64,000 nucleotides of DNA from Sphingomonas gilva. GTDB taxonomy: Bacteria; Pseudomonadota; Alphaproteobacteria; Sphingomonadales; Sphingomonadaceae. The stretch covers positions 124,001 through 188,000 of the forward strand of contig NZ_QWLV01000003.1 in NCBI RefSeq assembly GCF_003515075.1, written 5' to 3'. How positions within the stretch are numbered: the first letter of the stretch is position 1; the number at the start of each line of letters is the position of its first letter. This document shows positions 1 through 7,426 of this stretch, one piece after another. The notes under the pieces are model-generated. The model did no database searches. It was not told where the DNA came from and was given only the letters and a program-made list of their open reading frames with translations. The position numbers were made by a program, and so were the translations under genes.

Positions 1-119
1 TGCTCGCGCTCCAGCTCGTGCGCCACGCCGGCGAACACCGCCGCGTCGGCATCGGCCAGGCCGCGGGTGAAGAAGCCGTCCGGCTGGACGTCGTTGGAAG
101 CGGTGGGTCGGCTGCTCAT
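1..119 (-). CDS. glyA: Serine hydroxymethyltransferase (N-terminal part only)
   Basis: Only the first 39 codons lie in the window; the gene runs off the left edge. The start of the protein reads MSSRPTASNDVQPDGFF and continues with a TRGLADAD-type stretch, which is the typical N-terminus of alphaproteobacterial GlyA. The enzyme is a cytosolic PLP protein that interconverts serine and glycine with tetrahydrofolate. Its ATG overlaps the stop codon of rpiB in an ATGA arrangement, so the two genes are probably translationally coupled with rpiB upstream. The catalytic lysine and PLP site lie outside the window and cannot be checked. Confidence 0.85.
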   Translation of the reverse strand, partial: MSSRPTASNDVQPDGFFTRGLADADAAVFAGVAHELERE

Positions 120-568
120 GCGGGTTCCTCGTCAAGCGCGGGTTGGCCCAGCTTGGCGACGCGCGGGGTGTGGCGGTCGCCCAGAAAGGCGGTGGAAAGG
201 AAGGCGGCCAGGCAGGCCTTGGCCAGCTCCGGGCCGATCAGCCGCGCGCCCATCGCGATGATGTTGGCGTCGTTGTGGCTGCGCGCGAGCGCCGCCGAAA
301 GCGGCTCCGACACCAGGGCGCAGCGCGCGGCCGGATGGCGGTTGGCGGCGATGGCGATGCCGATCCCCGATCCGCACAAGGCGACGCCGCGCTCCGCCTT
401 GCCCTCGGCGACGGCGTTGGCGACTCGGTAGCCGTAATCGGGATAGTCGACGCTCGCGCTGCCGTGCGTGCCGAGGTCGACGACCTCATGCCCCTCGCCG
501 CGCGCCCATTCGGCGAGCAGCGACTTCATCTCCACGGCGGCGTGGTCGGCGGCGAAAGCGATCTTCAT
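116..568 (-). CDS. rpiB: Ribose-5-phosphate isomerase B
   Basis: This 150-aa protein fits the RpiB/LacAB sugar isomerase family, which interconverts ribose 5-phosphate and ribulose 5-phosphate in the cytosolic pentose phosphate pathway. It begins MKIAFAADHAA with the family Asp-His at residues 8-9. It carries the CGSGIG phosphate/active-site loop with Cys65 and an HNDAN motif near residue 98. Length is normal for the family. It is upstream of and overlaps glyA by 4 nt, a pairing common in alphaproteobacteria. The divergent neighbour on the plus strand is an ECF sigma factor gene. Confidence 0.93.
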   Translation of the reverse strand: MKIAFAADHAAVEMKSLLAEWARGEGHEVVDLGTHGSASVDYPDYGYRVANAVAEGKAERGVALCGSGIGIAIAANRHPAARCALVSEPLSAALARSHNDANIIAMGARLIGPELAKACLAAFLSTAFLGDRHTPRVAKLGQPALDEEPA

Positions 569-654
569 GGCGGCGCTTTAGACCTCTCGCTCACGCTTCG
601 CCACCCGCGTTTCGCCGATTGCCGCGACGATCCGCCACGACTAGGTTCGCCCGC

Positions 655-1227
655 GTGACCGCGACCGACGCCAGCGACGATGCCCGTGCCCGGTTGACCG
701 CCGCGCTGGTCCGCGCCGGCGAGGGCGACCGTTCGGCGCTGCGCCAGGTCTATCAAGCGACCCATGCGAAGCTGTTCGGCATCATCCTGCGTATCTGCGG
801 TGAAAGGCAGGCGGCGGAAGACGTGTTGCAGGACGTGTACCTCACCATCTGGCGGCGCGCCGGCGCGTTCGATCCCGGCCGCGCCAGCCCGATCACCTGG
901 ATGGCGACGATCGCGCGCAACCGGGCGATCGACCGCGTCCGTTCGTCCGCCATCCGCCGCACCGAGCCGGAGGACGCGGCGCTGGCGGTGGCGGACGAAT
1001 CGCCCCTCGCGCCCGAACTGATCACCCAGGCGCAGGCGGCGACCCGGCTGCACGGCTGTCTCGACACGCTGGAGGAGCGCCAGCAGGCGGCGATCCGCAC
1101 CGCCTTTTTCGACGGGCTGACCTATGCCGAGCTGGCCGAGCGCCAGGCGGTGCCGCTGGGCACGGTCAAGAGCTGGATCCGGCGCGGCATGATGAAGCTG
1201 AAGGAGTGCCTCGGCGATGTCCGCTGA
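655..1227 (+). CDS. ECF-type RNA polymerase sigma factor
   Basis: This 190-aa protein has sigma-70 region 2 at about residues 20-95 (QVYQATHAKLFG, then DVLQDVYLTIWRR) and region 4 at about 130-185 (DGLTYAELAERQAVPLGTVK helix-turn-helix, then SWIRRGM). The GTG at 655 is preferred over the upstream in-frame TTG at 619 because the TTG adds residues without family similarity. Its stop overlaps the start of the next gene, an RskA-like anti-sigma factor, by 11 nt. Together they form the SigK/RskA-type pair in which the membrane anti-sigma protein holds the sigma factor until a signal releases it. The regulon and the inducing signal cannot be read from the sequence. Confidence 0.9.
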   Translation: MTATDASDDARARLTAALVRAGEGDRSALRQVYQATHAKLFGIILRICGERQAAEDVLQDVYLTIWRRAGAFDPGRASPITWMATIARNRAIDRVRSSAIRRTEPEDAALAVADESPLAPELITQAQAATRLHGCLDTLEERQQAAIRTAFFDGLTYAELAERQAVPLGTVKSWIRRGMMKLKECLGDVR

Positions 1228-1912
1228 CGCGCTCCCGGAACACGACGCGCTCGCCGCCGAGCTGGCGCTGGGGCTGCTGGAGGGCGAGGAGCGCGCCGCC
1301 GCGCTGCGCCGCGTGCTCGCCGAGCCCGAATTCGCCCGCGCCGTGTCCGATTGGCGCGACCGGCTGGCGCCGCTGTTCGATCTCGTGCCGGATATGGCGC
1401 CCTCGGCCGATCTCTGGGCGCGGATCGACGCCGCGCTGGACGGCCGCGCTGCCTCCCCTCAGCGCACCGGCTTCTGGAAGGGCGCGGCCGCCGCAGCGCT
1501 CGCCGCGGCCGCCGCGCTTGCCGGGGTGCTGGTGCTGCGCCCGGCGCCGCCGCCGCAGATCGTCACCCAGCCCGCCCCGCCGCGCCTCGCCGCCCCGCTG
1601 ATGCCCGAAGGCGCCTCCGGCACGATGATGGCGAGCTACGATCCCGGCCATGCGATGCTGCGCATCCGCGCGGAGACGATGCCCGACGATGGCCGGATGC
1701 CCGAATTGTGGGTCATTCCCGAAGGCGGCGAGCCGCATTCGCTGGGCATGATCAGGCAGGCGGGGACGACCGAGATGGCGATGCCCGCCGAGCTTAAGGC
1801 CTGGCTGGTCGATGGCGCGACGCTCGCCGTCACGCTCGAGCCCGCCACCGGCTCGCCCACCGGCAAGCCGACCGGGCCGATGATCGCCAGCGGCACGCTC
1901 ACCACCGTCTGA
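1217..1912 (+). CDS. Anti-sigma factor, RskA/anti-sigma-K family
   Basis: This 231-aa protein has an N-terminal cytosolic anti-sigma domain (about 1-85), a single Ala/Leu-rich membrane segment at about 89-107, and a C-terminal periplasmic RskA domain. The RskA domain contains ELWVIPEGGEPHSLG and a final G-TLTTV-type strand. It overlaps the sigma factor gene by 11 nt, as expected for a co-regulated cognate pair. The predicted role is to sequester the ECF sigma factor at the inner membrane. A palindromic hairpin about 120 nt downstream may end the transcript. Confidence 0.88.
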   Translation: MSADALPEHDALAAELALGLLEGEERAAALRRVLAEPEFARAVSDWRDRLAPLFDLVPDMAPSADLWARIDAALDGRAASPQRTGFWKGAAAAALAAAAALAGVLVLRPAPPPQIVTQPAPPRLAAPLMPEGASGTMMASYDPGHAMLRIRAETMPDDGRMPELWVIPEGGEPHSLGMIRQAGTTEMAMPAELKAWLVDGATLAVTLEPATGSPTGKPTGPMIASGTLTTV

Positions 1913-2030
1913 GGCATCCGCCCGCTGCGCTCCGCCGTATCTCGGCCGGGCGCTTCCTCTTTCGCGCCCGCAGCCAAGGGACAGGGCGGCGCCGCTGGCG
2001 AACCCTCCTTTCGCAAGGGGCGCCGTCCTG

Positions 2031-2059
2031 GGGCCTGCCGGCGACGAGCCGGCAGGCCC
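2031..2059. terminator. Perfect 12-bp hairpin downstream of the sigma/anti-sigma operon
   Basis: The arm GGGCCTGCCGGC at 2031-2042 is exactly complementary to 2048-2059, with a 5-nt loop. It sits between convergent genes (anti-sigma ending 1912, minus-strand gene ending 2107), so it may terminate both. It has no T-tract on either side, so an intrinsic terminator is inferred only from the stem and position. Confidence 0.5.
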
Positions 2060-2106
2060 ATCCCTCGGCAAGGGAGCGCCGCTCGGCCTCTCGCGACTCG
2101 GCCGCG

Positions 2107-3138
2107 CTAGATCCAGTTCGGCGGCGTGTATCGGCGCCGCGGATTGCCGGCCATCGCGGAGGTGTGGCCGGTCCAGCGATAATCGTTGACGTTGCGGTTC
2201 ATGCCGTTGGCCACCAGTCGCGCCTTGTTGGCGTCGCTCAGCCACAGCGAGGGCGCCCAGCCCGGTTCCAGATCGTCGGGGAACATGGTGATCAGCCGCC
2301 AGCCGCCATGGCTGTGCGTCGCGGGATCGTGCTGACGCCGGTAGATCAGGCTGCAACTGCCCTGCCACAGCAGATCGAGATCGAAGAAGGCGCACAGATC
2401 GTCGATCGATTCGAACAGCGGCCGCTTGCGGCGCAGCGCGATCATGTTGAACTTGTACGTCGCCGCGGACACGTTCGGGAACAGCTGGTCGCCGGTCTTG
2501 CGATCGTGGAAGCCGTCGATGCACTTGCGCACGAATTCCAGGCTGTGACGCGGATAGTTGCGCGGATCCTTGCGGGCGAAGCCGAGGCCGTACGGCGCGC
2601 CGGGACGGGGCGGCCCGACGACGATGTGGACGGAGTTGATCGGCGCGCGCATCCGCTTGCCGGTCTTGAAGGCGTAGGTCGCGGCGTAATGCTCGGGGCC
2701 GGTCAGGCCCGCGACCACCGCTTCGCCCCGCGCCCGCGCCAGGAAATGGGCCTCCGGCGTCATGAATCCGCCCGCCGTGGTTCCGGCCGCGGTGCCGGGA
2801 TTGACCGGCGGATTGCCGTGATCGTTGAAGATGTCGAATATGGTCGACCCGTCATGATCGCTGTACGCCATCGCCCCGCCGTTCCAGCGGCGGATGGTGG
2901 CGTTCAGCCCCATCGGATCGGCGGCATGATCGGGCGTGATCTGAGTGACGGCGCGGATGAGCTGCGCCTCCCACCCGGTCTGCGCGCCGTGGCGGCCATA
3001 GGCGTGGCTGCCGTCATGCGCGGCGACCTCCGCCTTCAGCCTGGCCTCGTTGTCGCGCGTGGCGACCGATTTGAGGCCGATGAGATTGGAAAGATCCTTG
3101 TACTGGGGACCCCAGTTCTTCGTCGCGACCGGACGCAT
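2107..3138 (-). CDS. Uncharacterised 343-aa protein
   Basis: I do not recognise this family. The start is taken at 3138 (MRPVATKNWGPQ), with GGGGAGAGG upstream as a ribosome-binding site; an in-frame start at 3174 adds 12 low-value residues. There is no signal peptide or membrane segment. The protein is rich in His, Arg, Asn and Trp. It contains GSHAYGRHGAQTGWEAQLIRA near residue 45, EAHFLARARGEA in the middle, INSVHIVVG near 170, and a C-terminus ending YTPPNWI. The spacing of the His-bearing motifs is reminiscent of BECR/RNase-type toxin domains, but that is only a loose resemblance. It stands alone between the anti-sigma factor (convergent) and hemA (same strand). Confidence 0.6.
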   Translation of the reverse strand: MRPVATKNWGPQYKDLSNLIGLKSVATRDNEARLKAEVAAHDGSHAYGRHGAQTGWEAQLIRAVTQITPDHAADPMGLNATIRRWNGGAMAYSDHDGSTIFDIFNDHGNPPVNPGTAAGTTAGGFMTPEAHFLARARGEAVVAGLTGPEHYAATYAFKTGKRMRAPINSVHIVVGPPRPGAPYGLGFARKDPRNYPRHSLEFVRKCIDGFHDRKTGDQLFPNVSAATYKFNMIALRRKRPLFESIDDLCAFFDLDLLWQGSCSLIYRRQHDPATHSHGGWRLITMFPDDLEPGWAPSLWLSDANKARLVANGMNRNVNDYRWTGHTSAMAGNPRRRYTPPNWI

Positions 3139-3236
3139 CTGCGCCTCTCCCCTGGCTTCCTCGCCTGCGGCCAACCTATCCCGCGTCCGGACGATTCGGC
3201 AAGGAAACGATTCGCGAAAGGGGGTGGACGCCGGCC

Positions 3237-4499
3237 TTATGCCGCCTTGCGCATCTCCAGCCGGTCCCAGATCTCGGCGAGCGCCCGCGTCAGTTCGCGC
3301 ATCGCGGCTTCGTCATGCGTCGGGCCGGGGGTAAAGCGCAGCCGCTCGGTGCCGCGCGGCACCGTCGGATAATTGATCGGCTGGACGTACACGCCGTATT
3401 CGGCGAGCAGGATGTCGGCGATGCGCTTGGCCTTCACCGGATCGCCCACCATCAGCGGCACGATGTGCGTGGTGGACGGCATCACCGGCAGATCGGCCTC
3501 GGCGAACATCGTCTTCAATCGCGCCGCCGCCGCCTGCTGCGCGTCGCGCTCTTCGCCCGACCCCTTCAGGTGCCGCACGCTCGCGAGCGCGCCGGCGACC
3601 AGCACGGGCGACAGCGAGGTGGTGAAGATGAAGCCCGGCGCATAGCTGCGGATGACGTCGATGATCGTCTTCTCCGCCGCGATATAGCCCCCCATCACCC
3701 CGAACGCCTTGCCCAGCGTCCCCTCGACGATGGTGATGCGGTCCGCCGCGCCATCGCGCTCCGAAATGCCGCCGCCGCGCGCGCCGTACATGCCGACCGC
3801 GTGGACCTCGTCGAGATAGGTCAGCGCGTTATACTTGTCGGCGAGATCGCAGATCGCGTGGAGCGGCGCGATGTCGCCGTCCATCGAATAGACGCTTTCG
3901 AAGGCGATCAGCTTGGGCGCGGCTGGATCGGCCCCGGCGAGGAGCTCTTCGAGATGCGCCACGTCGTTGTGGCGGAACACGCGCTTCTCGCAGCCCGAAT
4001 TGCGGATGCCCGCGATCATCGAGGCGTGGTTCAGCTCGTCCGAGAAGATGATGCAGCCGGGCAGCAGCTTGCCGAGCGTGGCCAGCGTCGCCTCGTTCGA
4101 GACATAGCCCGAGGTGAACAGCAGCGCGCCTTCCTTGCCGTGCAGGTCGGCGAGCTCGGCCTCCAGATCGATATGGTAATGCGTGTTGCCGCCGATGTTG
4201 CGCGTGCCGCCCGATCCCGCGCCGACATCGTGCAGCGCCTCTTCCATCGCCGCGATCACCTTCGGGTGCTGGCCCATCGCCAGATAGTCGTTGGAGCACC
4301 ACACCGTGATCGGCTTCGGCCCGTTATGCCCGGCGAAGCAGCGCGCATTGGGGTAATTGCCCTTGTTGCGCAGGATGTCGATGAACACGCGGTAACGCCC
4401 TTCCGCATGCAGCCGGTCGATCGCCTGGTGGAACACGCGATCGTAATTGACGCCCTGGGCGGACGAATCGGCCGGGCCGGTGCTGACGAGCTTGGTCAT
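3237..4499 (-). CDS. hemA: 5-aminolevulinate synthase
   Basis: This 420-aa fold-type I PLP enzyme condenses glycine and succinyl-CoA to 5-aminolevulinate, the first step of heme synthesis in alphaproteobacteria (C4 pathway). Family motifs are clear: [11 protein letters not shown] near residue 67, [11 protein letters not shown] at 95-105, [13 protein letters not shown] at about 227-239, and the PLP lysine Lys264 in GTLGKAFG. The start ATG at 4499 gives an N-terminus slightly longer than the usual 400-406 aa. It lies downstream of murI on the same strand. Other heme genes here are hemH, hemE and hemJ, all at separate loci. Confidence 0.96.
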   Translation of the reverse strand: MTKLVSTGPADSSAQGVNYDRVFHQAIDRLHAEGRYRVFIDILRNKGNYPNARCFAGHNGPKPITVWCSNDYLAMGQHPKVIAAMEEALHDVGAGSGGTRNIGGNTHYHIDLEAELADLHGKEGALLFTSGYVSNEATLATLGKLLPGCIIFSDELNHASMIAGIRNSGCEKRVFRHNDVAHLEELLAGADPAAPKLIAFESVYSMDGDIAPLHAICDLADKYNALTYLDEVHAVGMYGARGGGISERDGAADRITIVEGTLGKAFGVMGGYIAAEKTIIDVIRSYAPGFIFTTSLSPVLVAGALASVRHLKGSGEERDAQQAAAARLKTMFAEADLPVMPSTTHIVPLMVGDPVKAKRIADILLAEYGVYVQPINYPTVPRGTERLRFTPGPTHDEAAMRELTRALAEIWDRLEMRKAA

Positions 4500-4584
4500 G
4501 ACACCCGCCCCCTAGCGCCGTTCGCCGCGCATTTCCAGCATGCGGCCGGGCAATTGACCGAATGACCGAGAACGGGCCGCTCGA

Positions 4585-5376
4585 TCACAGCGTTTCGGCG
4601 CGCGAAAGCCCGTGGCGCGCGAGCGCAGGGAACAGCGCCTCGGGCGGCCGGGCGGTGAACACCGCGACGCCGCCGGACGGCGCGGCCGGCCAATCCTGCC
4701 CCTGGGTGAGATGCGCCACGCGCCGCGCGATGCCGGGACCGCCGTCGACGAAGCGCACGCCGGTCGGCGACGCGGCGGCAAGCTCCTCCCCGACCAGCGG
4801 AAAGTGCGTGCAGGCGTTGACGACGACATCGATCCGCTCGCCCTGCGGCTGACCGAACAGCCCCGCCAGCACGGCGGCGATCCGAGCCGGATCGGGCGGT
4901 TCGCCGCGCAGCTTGGCCTCGGCGATGTCGACCAGCTCGGCCGAGCCGTGGCGGATCACCGTGCAATCCGCGGCGAACCGGGCGGCGAGATCGTCGACAT
5001 AGGGTTGGCGGACTGTGGCCTTCGTTCCCAGCACGCCGATGACGCGCGTCCGCGACAATTCGGCGGCGGGCTTGATCGCCGGCACGGTGCCGACCACCGG
5101 CACGTCGAGCGCGGCGCGCACCGCGGCGAGGGCGATGGTCGACGCGGTGTTGCAGGCGATGACGATCAGGCGCGGACGATAGCGCTCGACCAGCCGGCCC
5201 AGCAGCGCCGGCACCCGCCCGGCGATCTCGGCTTCGCTCCTTGTGCCATAGGGATAGCCGGCCGAATCGGCGACATAGACGATCGGCGCCTGAGGCAGCA
5301 GCGCGCGCGTCGGGGCGAGCACGGAAAGCCCGCCCACGCCCGAGTCGAAGAACAGCAGCGGCCGGCGGGCATCCAT
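4585..5376 (-). CDS. murI: Glutamate racemase
   Basis: This protein of about 263 aa supplies D-glutamate for peptidoglycan. It carries both catalytic cysteines of the Asp/Glu racemase family, in VIACNTAS (Cys75) and VNACTHFPL (Cys189). The N-terminal FDSGVGGLSVL loop and ADSAGYPYG motif are also present. The start MDARRPLLFFDSG at 5376 matches the usual family start; longer in-frame starts at 5415 and 5430 exist and none has a strong ribosome-binding site. It is 85 nt upstream of hemA and divergent from plsY. Confidence 0.93.
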   Translation of the reverse strand: MDARRPLLFFDSGVGGLSVLAPTRALLPQAPIVYVADSAGYPYGTRSEAEIAGRVPALLGRLVERYRPRLIVIACNTASTIALAAVRAALDVPVVGTVPAIKPAAELSRTRVIGVLGTKATVRQPYVDDLAARFAADCTVIRHGSAELVDIAEAKLRGEPPDPARIAAVLAGLFGQPQGERIDVVVNACTHFPLVGEELAAASPTGVRFVDGGPGIARRVAHLTQGQDWPAAPSGGVAVFTARPPEALFPALARHGLSRAETL

Positions 5377-5487
5377 GCGCGCGCTTCTAGCCGCGCATCC
5401 TTCCCATGCAATCATCAGCTTGATCGACATTGTTGCGCACCCGGCATCACCGACCTAAATCCTTGAAGGAACAGGGGGCGGAGCGGG

Positions 5488-6090
5488 TTGACCACCGAGA
5501 TTGTCTGGATGATGCCTGCGGGCGCATTGCTGCTCGGCTATCTGCTGGGGTCGATCCCGTTCGGCGTGATCCTGACGCGGCTGGCGGGCGCCGGCGATCT
5601 GCGGCGGATCGGATCGGGCAATATCGGCGCGACCAACGTGCTGCGCACCGGGCGCAAGGGTTTGGCGGCGGCGACGCTGCTGCTCGATCTGCTCAAGGGC
5701 GCGGCGGCCGTCTGGATCACCGGCGTCGTTTTCCCCGGACATGAAATGCTGGGCGCGGTCGGCGCGTTCATCGGCCATCTCTATCCGGTCTGGCTGGGCT
5801 TCAAGGGCGGCAAGGGCGTGGCGACGCTGATGGGCATCTGCGTGGCGCTGGCCTGGCCGGTCGGCCTCGTGTTCGCGGTCGTCTGGCTGGGGACGCTTGC
5901 GCTGCTGCGCATCTCCTCGCTCGCCGGGATGCTCGCCGCGATCAGCGCGCCGGTGGCGGCGGCGCTGTTCGGACGGTTCGATCTCGTCATCCTCTTCGTC
6001 GTCTTCGCGCTGCTCGTGCTGTGGAAGCATCGCGCCAATATCGATCGCCTGCTCGAAGGCAGCGAGCCGCGCGTCGGCAGCCGTGGCTGA
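5488..6090 (+). CDS. plsY: Acyl-phosphate:glycerol-3-phosphate acyltransferase
   Basis: This 200-aa inner-membrane protein has about five hydrophobic segments. It makes lysophosphatidic acid from acyl-phosphate, the first committed step of phospholipid synthesis. The three PlsY signature loops are visible: GSIPFGVILTR followed by IGSGNIGATNVLR, then GHLYPVWLGFKGGKGVAT. The start is TTG at 5488, with a purine-rich AGGAACAGGGGGCGGAG stretch upstream. The stop overlaps the GTG start of dprA, so the two are coupled. Confidence 0.94.
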   Translation: MTTEIVWMMPAGALLLGYLLGSIPFGVILTRLAGAGDLRRIGSGNIGATNVLRTGRKGLAAATLLLDLLKGAAAVWITGVVFPGHEMLGAVGAFIGHLYPVWLGFKGGKGVATLMGICVALAWPVGLVFAVVWLGTLALLRISSLAGMLAAISAPVAAALFGRFDLVILFVVFALLVLWKHRANIDRLLEGSEPRVGSRG

Positions 6091-7180
6091 CGTCGAGCCG
6101 CAGACCGACCGGATCGATCGGCTGCGGCTGATCCGCACGCCGCGCATCGGCCCGGTCAGCTATGTCCAGCTCATCCGCCGCTTCGGCAGCGCGGGAGAAG
6201 CGCTCCGCGCGCTGCCCGATCTGGCCGGGCGCGGCGGCGGGCGGGCGCCCGCCATCCCCGATCGCGGGCTCGCCGAGCGCGAGCTGGCGCAGGCCGCGCG
6301 GCTGGGCGCGCGCCACGTCATGCTGGGCGATGCGGACTATCCGGCCCTGCTCGCCCGGCTCGACGATGCGCCGCCGGTGTTCACCGCGCGCGGCGATCTT
6401 GCGCTGGCGCGGCGGCCGTGCGTGGCGATGGTCGGCGCGCGCAACGCTTCGGCCGCCGGCTGCCGCTTCGCCCGCACGCTGGCGCATGCGCTGGCGGAGG
6501 CGGGCTTCGGCGTCGTCTCCGGCCTCGCCCGCGGCATCGACACCGCCGCGCATCTCGGCAGCCTCGAAGGCGGCACGATCGCGGTCATCGCCGGCGGCAT
6601 CGACATCGTCTATCCGCCCGAAAATGCCGAGCTGCAGCAGCGGATCGCCGGCGAAGGCCTGCTGATCGCCGAGATGCCGCCGGGCGTCGAGCCGCGCGCG
6701 CGCCACTTCCCGCACCGCAACCGCATCATCGCGGGGCTGGCGGCGGGCACCGTGGTGGTCGAGGCCGCGCCCAGGTCCGGCTCGCTGATCACCGCGCGCC
6801 TGGCCGGAGAGGCGGGGCGCGAGGTGATGGCGGTGCCCGGTTCGCCGCTCGACGCCCGCGCCCAGGGCTGCAACCTGCTGATCCGCGAAGGCGCGACGCT
6901 GATCCAGTCGGCCGACGACGTGATAGAGGCGCTGGGCCCCATCGATCGCCGCATGGTCCGCGCGCCGGGCCTGTCCTATCAGCCCGAGCCCGCGCAGGAG
7001 GCGAGCGACGCGGAACGCGACAAGGTTCGCCGCCTGCTCGGCCCGGTCCCGGTGGGCGTGGACGAGATCGTGCGCCAGTCCGGCGTGGCGGCCGCGACGG
7101 TGCAGACCGTGCTGCTGGAGCTGGAGCTGGGCGGAATGCTCGAACGTCATGCGGGTGGGCGCGTCAGCCTTGCGGCCTGA
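6083..7180 (+). CDS. dprA: DNA-processing protein DprA (DNA uptake/recombination mediator)
   Basis: This 365-aa protein of the DprA/Smf family binds incoming single-stranded DNA and loads RecA during natural transformation. It has an N-terminal SAM-like helical region (RTPRIGPVSYVQLIRRFG), then a Rossmann-like core with VGARNASAAG, SGLARGIDTAAH and GGIDIVYPPEN. HFPHRNRIIAGLA and a C-terminal winged-helix region (about 300-360) follow. The GTG start at 6083 lies inside the last codons of plsY, an 8-nt overlap. A much longer upstream frame inside plsY is not credible. Confidence 0.94.
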   Translation: MADVEPQTDRIDRLRLIRTPRIGPVSYVQLIRRFGSAGEALRALPDLAGRGGGRAPAIPDRGLAERELAQAARLGARHVMLGDADYPALLARLDDAPPVFTARGDLALARRPCVAMVGARNASAAGCRFARTLAHALAEAGFGVVSGLARGIDTAAHLGSLEGGTIAVIAGGIDIVYPPENAELQQRIAGEGLLIAEMPPGVEPRARHFPHRNRIIAGLAAGTVVVEAAPRSGSLITARLAGEAGREVMAVPGSPLDARAQGCNLLIREGATLIQSADDVIEALGPIDRRMVRAPGLSYQPEPAQEASDAERDKVRRLLGPVPVGVDEIVRQSGVAAATVQTVLLELELGGMLERHAGGRVSLAA

Positions 7181-7426
7181 ACGGCTCGGCGCTGGCGCCA
7201 AAATTATGCTGTCCTACATGGCCGTGATTGTGCATCAGCTGGCGAATGACCGGCATCGGGCCCGATCGACATGCGGCAACGACACGTCGTCGTCTCACGA
7301 AAATCGCGCCGGACACTGAACATACTGAACTTCGCTTGCAACCGATCGGTTGAATGTCGCCCGGCTTGACGCCCTGGTCACACGCTCCCCACTCTCGCGC
7401 GTACACGTAAGGAACCGCGAACCTCC
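7181..7426 (+). promoter_or_regulatory. topA upstream region with a perfect 14-bp palindrome
   Basis: This 246-nt gap separates dprA from topA and has no credible ORF. It contains CAACCGATCGGTTG at 7339-7352, a perfect inverted repeat about 75 nt before the topA start. This would suit a dimeric repressor or a supercoiling-sensitive element, but no regulator is identifiable. A TTGAC at 7366 has no convincing -10 partner. The region is somewhat less GC-rich than the flanking genes. Confidence 0.35.
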
